Below are positions 57,261-64,000 of a stretch of DNA of 64,000 nt, piece by piece. Within the stretch, counting starts at the first letter, position 1. The number at the start of each line of letters is the position of its first letter. The DNA comes from Isoetes taiwanensis. Its lineage: Eukaryota; Streptophyta; Lycopodiopsida; Isoetales; Isoetaceae. The notes below the pieces were generated by a model that worked only from the letters and a program-made list of their open reading frames with translations, was not told the DNA's origin and did not search any database. The translations under genes were made by a program, and so were the position numbers. The stretch is taken from assembly GCA_021234155.1 (NCBI GenBank), contig JAJEKV010000015.1:8100270-8164269 (forward strand), given 5' to 3'.

Positions 57261-59647
57261 TCTAAGGCCATAGGGCCTAGTAGGTTAAATGTATGGACGT
57301 TAACATCCATATTGGGATTAGAAGGCATTTCGGATATTCTCATTTGAAAGATTGCCCCAAGATTGGGCTAAGCGTCAAGGAGTGGGAAGGAAATGCATAG
57401 GAGTGACTAAAATTAGACACGATTGTTCTTGACCATCAGCGTATTGAAACCACTTGGTGAGATTGATCTCCCTCGCTAAGAAGGAATTATTACTAGGATA
57501 ATTGTTGACCATGTATAAATCTAGCACCTCAAAAAGAATAATCCAACGAAAAGAAAAAGAAGTAATCTAACAAGTCCGGCCAACTTGTTACGATGGCATC
57601 AATTCGATTGGTAAGAATATTCCAAGAGTTTAAATAACTAAAGAAAGGGGAATCTCTAGAATATAAAAGAATAATACATGTAAGGTACATCTAAAATAAA
57701 ATTATAGTAATTAAATAGTCTTTTGAGACAAAAAGGAATTGTCGTCATGACAAAACCTTGTAGTTTAGAATCGTTCTAACTAAGTAGGTAACCCATAACT
57801 ATATTGAAATAAATGATAACATAATATGTGCACCCATCTTAGATGGTTATATATGTTAGCTAAGGCTAGTAAATTAATGTGCTAAGTAGAAGCATATAAC
57901 CTCTTAAGGGGAGAGAATAGATATGGCGTTGTGTTAGCGTCATTGAAAAGTCTTGAGGACCATTTTCTTTTGAAGAAAGTGGGAAGCTCAATCTTATGAT
58001 TGAGCGTGCTTGCATCGAATTGGCCGATCCGTCGAATAGAGTTCACTCGGCAATGGCGAAGTGAATGAAGCGTAAGATAGATAGATAGATAGCTCGAGGG
58101 CCTTCAGCGTGCGAGGCCAGAGCATGATGGCTAACACCAATGAAGTGGAGCAAAACTATGGGGAACGAGCAATGCGACCAAGTCATCTCCAAAATTACTT
58201 TCGCCCGGTTCAATGGGTGGATCGTTCTAGCTTTAGGTAAGGTATCGCATGTATTATAAGCTTAAATTAAATGTCTTATTGATAAGTTAAATATAGATCC
58301 AAATAGCTGGATAGAAATTGCCGTATGTATATGTATCATAGGAAAATAAGTTAAATAACAACAATAATGTGGTAGCATGTTAATTAATCCTTCGCAAGGA
58401 TGCAATTCCTTCAAGGATAGCTATATGACCTCGGGTCCTTATAAATATAAATAGAAAATAGAATTAGGATATACTTAAGTGCATCTTAGGGATATACTTC
58501 CAAGGCTAATGCGAGGACTCAAGGAAGAGAATAAGAAGCACATCTAATTCTTGTGTATGATAATTAAAACCTTGTCTATGATACAATAGGTCTAAATCGG
58601 GGTTATTGTTTTAAATAATGTCGCGATCTAAAAAGTCGATTAAATATTGCAAAGCTTAGAGTAAATATAATTGTACTATGGGAGTAATGTATCGATACTA
58701 TGATAATGTTAATTCATAAATATTACCTTAGGGTAATTATGTTAATCACATCGTTAAAGAGCCACGAAAAATCGGCTTCGGGCATGTAGATTTGTGTTTA
58801 GATTAGTTTCATGTGTAGTTAAGATTAATTACGCAACCTATGCTTGGTATGGATTGCATGGCGTTGTTACCGATGATGAGACCACTACGGTGATCTCTAG
58901 AGATGGTGTAATGTCAATGTAGGCATGGCGTTTCCGCTTGGGCGAGTGAAAGGTAGATTAGAAAGTCTATACTGTCCCCGGAAGTAGGCGACCTCGAGAG
59001 AAAGGAGGTCATTGAGATGCATTGATAGGAAAGGCACCTTTAGCCCCATATATGCTTTGATAGGAGGAAGCTATCCTTCCGCCCCATAATGAAGGAGGAT
59101 ATCCTCCACTGGGCAACTAGAGGAGAGGTGTAGGCATGATGGCATATAGGCATATAGGCTGTCTCATGGCCATAATGGAAGATTCACCCTCTTCCCGCCG
59201 GGAGATTAGCCATGCATCCATGTAGATAGGGGGTGGTCACCATATAACTAAAATTTTATTAATAATTAATAATAGGTAGTGTCGACCGTTGAGGCCAATA
59301 GAGCTCCGAGGAGGGCAAGGAGGTCGAAATTCTGAGAAGGCTTGCAACACAAATTTTGTTATAATGTGTTGCAAGGGATGAAGAGTACCTTAAATAATAA
59401 TTGTATATGAAAGTGTTAAATTGTGATAAACTAAATGTTGTGATAGAGAGACTAATAAGTACCTTGTTACGAATTGACAAGTTATTTGATAATGTAATGG
59501 CGTAATAATGATTTAAAAATATTACCTTAAGGTAATCTTAATAAATGTGTAAGTATTATAGTAGTATATCGTATGCATCAGGTTGATTGCAGGTTAGGAA
59601 GATTCCAAGGTGGGGAGACCCACTCGATGCCGCGACGACATCATTTC
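57261..59647. other. AT-rich 3' interior of LARD-like element
   Basis: No gene seen. Contains a short GATA microsatellite (58076-58092). Confidence 0.5.
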
Positions 59648-59659
59648 AGGTGGGGAGAA
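59648..59659 (+). other. Polypurine tract
   Basis: AGGTGGGGAGAA directly precedes the 3' LTR start, as needed for plus-strand priming. Confidence 0.75.
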
Positions 59660-61326
59660 TGTGGCGTTTCAAGACGTAAAGATACGGTCCCGGGGCGTAT
59701 CTTCGCATCGCCCCACACATTACCGCCACCCGGCGGCGTGTCCCGGCCAGACGTATAGCCAGGCGGGTAGCCCCTAGGGGGCAACTTGCAAGGAGTGTGC
59801 ATTTATTAATGTGCACATTTACCCATGTGCACATTTATCTAGGTGCACATTTTCCCATGTGGACACTTTATGCCAAGTGGGCTATACCCAGTGTGCAATT
59901 AATGTGCACATTTACCAATATGCACATTAATGTGGGCACACCTTTCCATGTGGGCACATTTTGCCACCTAGCCATTAAAGGCAAGTGGGCCCATTCCCCA
60001 TTATCCCACATGCCTAAAGGGGATAATTGGAAACCCTAGCCACCCCTTGTCTATTTAGGAAGGAAAACCCTAACTTGCCCATTTTTTTCGTTTCTAGGGT
60101 TTTAGAGGCTCTATTTTTGGGTGCCTCAAGAGCCAAAACGCCTCCCCCCACTGGGTCCGAGAGAATTGCATCGTTAGTTTCCCTTGATTCGGAGCATTTG
60201 GCAGGATGGTGAACTCAAGTCGAGGAGGAACTCAAGGATCGGGGATTTAGGCAATTTAATAGCTTAAACCCTCTTTTAGTCATAGAACCAAAGAGGTTTA
60301 GCCTATTAAATTGCCCATAGCAGCCTTCTAGATCTCTAGATACCGGACTCTAACTAAAGAACCTAACTCTATGATATAGATTAGATCTTGTTCTTTAGTT
60401 CTTCCAGGATGTATATGGATGATGTATCTCTATGAACTCCTTGTATTGGGAAGGGGGTAGAGACCTAAAGCTTGGTAGTAGATGCTCCTAGATTAGCCTC
60501 TCCAGCACACTATAGATCTCGGCTGTGTACAAGAACCACACCGGTTGTGGGTGAAGGGGCGGTGGCTAAGAAGGAGGTTCGGTGTCCGACTCTTGAGCGA
60601 TCCCTACGGTGTGTGTAAGGTCTGGGGGATCATTGTGACTAGGTCTAATGGCTTACCACCGAAAGTGTGGGTAAGGCATGGGCTCGACACCCTGTGAAGT
60701 GGTGTTTATGACTTTCCGTGGGTTTGATCGAATAAGGGCGGTGGCCCTCTAGTCACCTTAAGTCGGCATGTAGAGATCTCGGAGGGAGCGATCCCACCGC
60801 CCCATCGGACACGGGAGATGTAACCGAGAATAGCCCCTTGGCTATGCATCCGTGGGGCTGGTCGAGGTCCCAACACTTTTCAACCTACTCTGCAAAGTGT
60901 ACTGCGAGGGGCGGATGGAGTGGACAACCCTATGCCATGTTCTTATGCCAGCCAAATCCATTGCCATGAATGCAATGCTCCGCAATGACCTCTGGAGACC
61001 CAAGCTTGTCACCCATCCACAGTAATGCGAGCCTTGGGTAGGATTCCCTATGTGATGTGTGATCTTTGTCTATGCAGATATGTGGAGGACCATCCTTCAT
61101 TGATGGTCGTATGATGTTGATGTATGTACTACCGACATGTATGTTTACGCTTCAGCCTAGGTAGGCCCCGAGGAGACAGGGGTAAAGGACCCTTCATTCT
61201 TCCCACTGGAACTCTTCAAGGTTGCAGTGATACGTGGAGGGCCCTATATTAGCATGGAGCTGGTATGGGGGATGAACTCCTGTTTGTATACGGTGAGTGC
61301 ACCGTATATAAGTAGGGGACGTCACA
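59660..61326 (+). repeat. LARD-like element 3' LTR (1,667 bp)
   Basis: Partner of 49570-51242. Ends at GTCACA immediately before the TGCAT target duplication. Confidence 0.9.
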
Positions 61327-62060
61327 TGCATGAGGCTATTCTTTATAAGAGAACTATGGAAGGTCTCTTATTAGGGTGTGTTGCTGGTCAACAAACTCAT
61401 GATTGTTGCAACAAGCACATGATTGTCAGAAACATTTTGCAGCCAGAACAAAAGCTAGGAAGATCCTTTATTAGGGATATTATTAGCCAACTCTGTACAA
61501 AGATACTAGAGACTTTGTGACCAAATGTGAAGAGTGCCAGAGGCATAAGCAGTTAACATGCCATAATAATATGCCATTCCATCCTATTTTGAGTGTTGGT
61601 CCATTTCATATGTGGGGATTGGATTACATCGGGCCTATCAATCCTCCGTCTTTCAAAGGTCATAAGTATATATTGGCAGCCACATGTATGTTTACAAAGT
61701 GGGTAGAAGCAATTCTAGCAAAGCATGCCACAGAAAGTACCACAGTAAGCTTTTTTTTATCACAATTTGATTTCTCGATTTGGTGTTCCAACCATTCTTT
61801 TCTCTGATCGGGGAACTCATTTCATAGGAAAAGTAGTAGCTCAGTTAACAGAAAAGATTGATGTTCAACATGTGCAAGATTCTGCTTATTATCCACAGGG
61901 AAATGGGCAAGCTGAGTCTACTAACAAAATTTTGAAAGCTATCTTGGCTAAAACAGTGAAGGATAATTAAAGAAATTGGCATGAAGCTTTGACTGGTGCC
62001 TTATGGAGTTTCGGGTGTACTTACAAGTTTACACTATTTGAATTGGTTTATGGAGTGAAG
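61327..62060 (+). mobile_element. Ty3-type retroelement, right part: integrase
   Basis: Continues the element at 48240-49569. The visible blocks in order: a pre-integrase region (AILYKRTMEGLLLGC, the H2C2-type lead) at 61333-61385; KCEECQRHK (61525-61550); then the integrase catalytic core with FHMWGLDYIGPINPP...TKWVEAI (61605-61715) and, after a shift near 61770, ISRFGVPTILFSDRGTHFIG, HVQDSAYYPQGNGQAEST and NKIL (61770-61940). The first core Asp (WGLDYIG), the second (SDRGTHF) and the Glu (GQAEST) are all present. Stops and shifts break the frame near 61770 and 61968. Similarity ends at LVYGVK near 62060; no LTR was identified to the right. Confidence 0.85.
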
Positions 62061-62133
62061 CTGTAATGCCTATTCATTTGTGTTCATTTATGGAGCTACT
62101 TTATTATGAGAATTTAGGAGAAGTTCCAACTCC

Positions 62134-62163
62134 AAGTTCCAAGTTCCAAGTTCCAAGTTCCAA
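62134..62163. repeat. Heptamer microsatellite (AAGTTCC)n
   Basis: About four to five units of ccaagtt in tandem, just downstream of the integrase remnant. Confidence 0.85.
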
Positions 62164-62199
62164 TTTAGGAATTGTTGTCTAATCCCAGAAATGGTAAGG

Positions 62200-64000
62200 A
62201 TCTCAGGCCTTATTTTGAAAGAGAAGTGCTATTCTAAGGGATTCAGATTTGGCATAGCTCTAATTATAGAGAATTTGTGGAGAACTTTTGGGTTACAGCA
62301 GGTCATTTTTTTGTAAAAACAGATGGTGATAGTTCAATAGTACATTATCTTTCCTACATAAATGGATGTATTTTGGCGATATGAATCCAAAGAGCTATGG
62401 TGCAGGTCAAACATAGTTCTGGAACTCAAGATATCAGCTTTCAAAGTTTGCCACATTTACAGAGGCTCTATTTCGTCACTGTCATTTTGGACCAATTTGT
62501 TTTGTACCAGTTATTTGGATTTGAGGAGGGTAATTTTCTTTCTAAACATGCATTTAATGTGTCACTTCGGGACATGTCCCAAGGACCATATTAGTATATT
62601 TTGTTGTGGGTTCTCCGCCACAAAGTGGCACATTTTCTCACTGTGGTCGCCACTATTGGGGTGGTCACCACAGTCACCACATTCACCACAGTCACCATTG
62701 TTGAGGTGGTATAGGAGACCATATATCGTACATGGCTGGATATACGCACATGCATGCGTGGAGGACATATGCATGTATTGATTGTGGTGTGGAGGATCCC
62801 ATTATCATTACTGTGTTATCTGAGCAGGGAGAGAAAACAGAGAGACTGTGTATTGGGAGAGATTATTTTTTGCTTGATCTAGCTATGGAGATTATGAATC
62901 TTTATGTTGTGCATTGCATAGATCTGGTAGATTGAAGGTTGGATTATTGGTTTTTCATCCTTCTTGCAAGGTTGGAGTTTACGCTCTAACAACCCGAAGA
63001 TATGTGCTAGGTCCCCAGGATATGGACCCCAAGATGTCTGAGATGCCCCAATCTGCTAGAGATCGTATTAATGAGAGTGCAACTAAAAACTATTACCTCA
63101 GATGAAACGTGGAGCAAAGTGAGACTTTTAACGAAGAAACCGAGCAGACCTACTAAATTAATTGCTATGGTACCATCCAGAAGCTCATAAAAGCTACCTT
63201 GCAAAACCCAACTAGCATGCATGATCACTAGCTACGGTGATGAAGCTCGAGAATCGGACGATTTAGTTCGTTAATAAACTAAAACTCAAAACCCACATAT
63301 GAAAAATCAAATATGCTGCCAAAAAATTTCTTTCAACAGAAATGGGCAAATAAGTATGCCATAGCCATAATTCCACTTCCACAAAATCGAGCTTGCAAAG
63401 ATGAATGTGTCACTGAATTAAGACAAAACAACTAGAAATTGACGAAAGAAATTCATAAACAATGGACCGGTTGCAAAGGCAGGCTAGACATATTTCCTAA
63501 CCACAGTCACCGGAAACCACTTTCAGGTTCCAAATGTAATTTTTTTGAATTGTTTTTGCCTGAAAACATTACTTTTAGATTTTGTTTTGTCCTGAAAACT
63601 TCCTTTTCTCGACATTTTAGAAAAGGCCACCGTCATAGCCATCGGCATATGTGGTCGAACCGGAGTTCAAGCCCTAGATAGTGGGGCGGCAAATGTGGTC
63701 GGATGCAATGTTTGGTGCTTGGTTCTTTTGCTGCAACAACAAAGCCTTACCAACATGGGACAAACTCTAAAAATCTAACAAGTATATTTCGTGTACAATT
63801 TAAGCTAGCCGGAAGGGACCTATAAAAATCTAGTTTTCATCTGAAAAAATATAAAGAAACCTACAAATTTTAACTGGAAATTTTCCTAGAATCTTTTTCT
63901 GCTGCCAAAATCCTCAATTTCAATAGGTAGGATGCTAGTGTTCTTAATTCATCACACGCCTTAACTGTTTATTTGACCCTGTATTGCAGTGTGTCGGCAC
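62200..64000. other. Right flank, no supported gene
   Basis: Contains a CAC/GTG low-complexity tract (62640-62705) and short frames only; none recognisable. May hold the decayed 3' end of the Ty3 element. Confidence 0.45.

Larger units (their letters stand above)
49570..61326 (+). mobile_element. Complete non-autonomous LTR retroelement (11,757 bp, LARD-like)
   Basis: LTRs at 49570-51242 and 59660-61326 begin TGTGGCG and end GTCAC(C)A. The element is flanked by TGCAT at 49565-49569 and 61327-61331, a perfect 5-bp target duplication. A primer-binding site (51247-51257) and polypurine tract (59648-59659) set plus orientation. The 8.4-kb interior has only short frames; no protease, RT, RNase H or integrase motif is visible in any frame. 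Long LTRs and a long non-coding interior fit large retrotransposon derivatives (LARDs), which rely on enzymes from a partner element. It is inserted in the same orientation inside an older Ty3 element, between its RNase H and integrase regions; with one TGCAT removed, the host element's reading frame continues across the site. Confidence 0.9.

Overview
This window is nuclear DNA of a land plant. The evidence is a J-domain/zinc-ribbon/DUF3444 protein, remnants of an SKU5-type multicopper oxidase and an STP-type sugar carrier, Mutator-like and Ty3 elements with plant-type domains, a Helitron end, and spliceosomal introns. Several introns are very short (about 74-86 nt). No sequence feature names the species. 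The repeat load, nested retroelements and seed-plant-unlike divergence of the genes would suit a large-genome seed-free plant such as a fern, but that is a weak inference.

Left part (1-24 kb), gene-bearing: a one-exon SKU5-like multicopper-oxidase relic between two copies of a ~0.5-kb repeat (1.3-3.3 kb); a frame-broken DUF1348 (NTF2-fold) gene on the minus strand (3.5-3.85 kb) divergent from a near full-length, internally intronless Integrator subunit 3 homolog (4.8-8.0 kb) that carries several frame breaks; a small secreted cysteine-containing peptide gene with a 5'-UTR intron (9.2-9.6 kb); decayed sugar-transporter exons (11.2-11.7 kb); a 552-bp TRIM retroelement whose LTR contains a well-folded tRNA-Ala(UGC)-like gene (12.6-13.1 kb); a spliced protein kinase gene (15.3-17.1 kb, minus); and a very large unrecognised gene of about 1,900 codons (18.1-23.9 kb, minus).

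Middle part (24-36 kb): sparse. It holds a decayed LTR related to the retroelement further right (25.4-26.2 kb), a dUTPase pseudogene (26.7-27.35 kb), tandem duplications (30.3-32.3 kb), the 3' terminus of a Helitron (32.86 kb), and a J-domain protein whose HPD motif is lost, with DUF3444 (33.7-35.5 kb, minus).

Right part (36-64 kb), transposons: a complete 9.5-kb Mutator-like element with a perfect 9-bp target duplication and ~0.65-kb inverted repeats built of a GGAATCAC motif array (35,980-45,490); then a degraded Ty3 element (48.2-62.1 kb) split by a complete 11.76-kb non-autonomous LTR retroelement (49,570-61,326) with 5-bp target duplication, primer-binding site, polypurine tract and 1.67-kb LTRs but no recognisable gag or pol.

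Many otherwise well-conserved genes are broken by single-base frame shifts, and the two LTRs of the young element differ mainly in CG-containing words. Part of the apparent decay may therefore be consensus error in a long-read assembly rather than biology. Calls of 'pseudogene' here should be read with that in mind.
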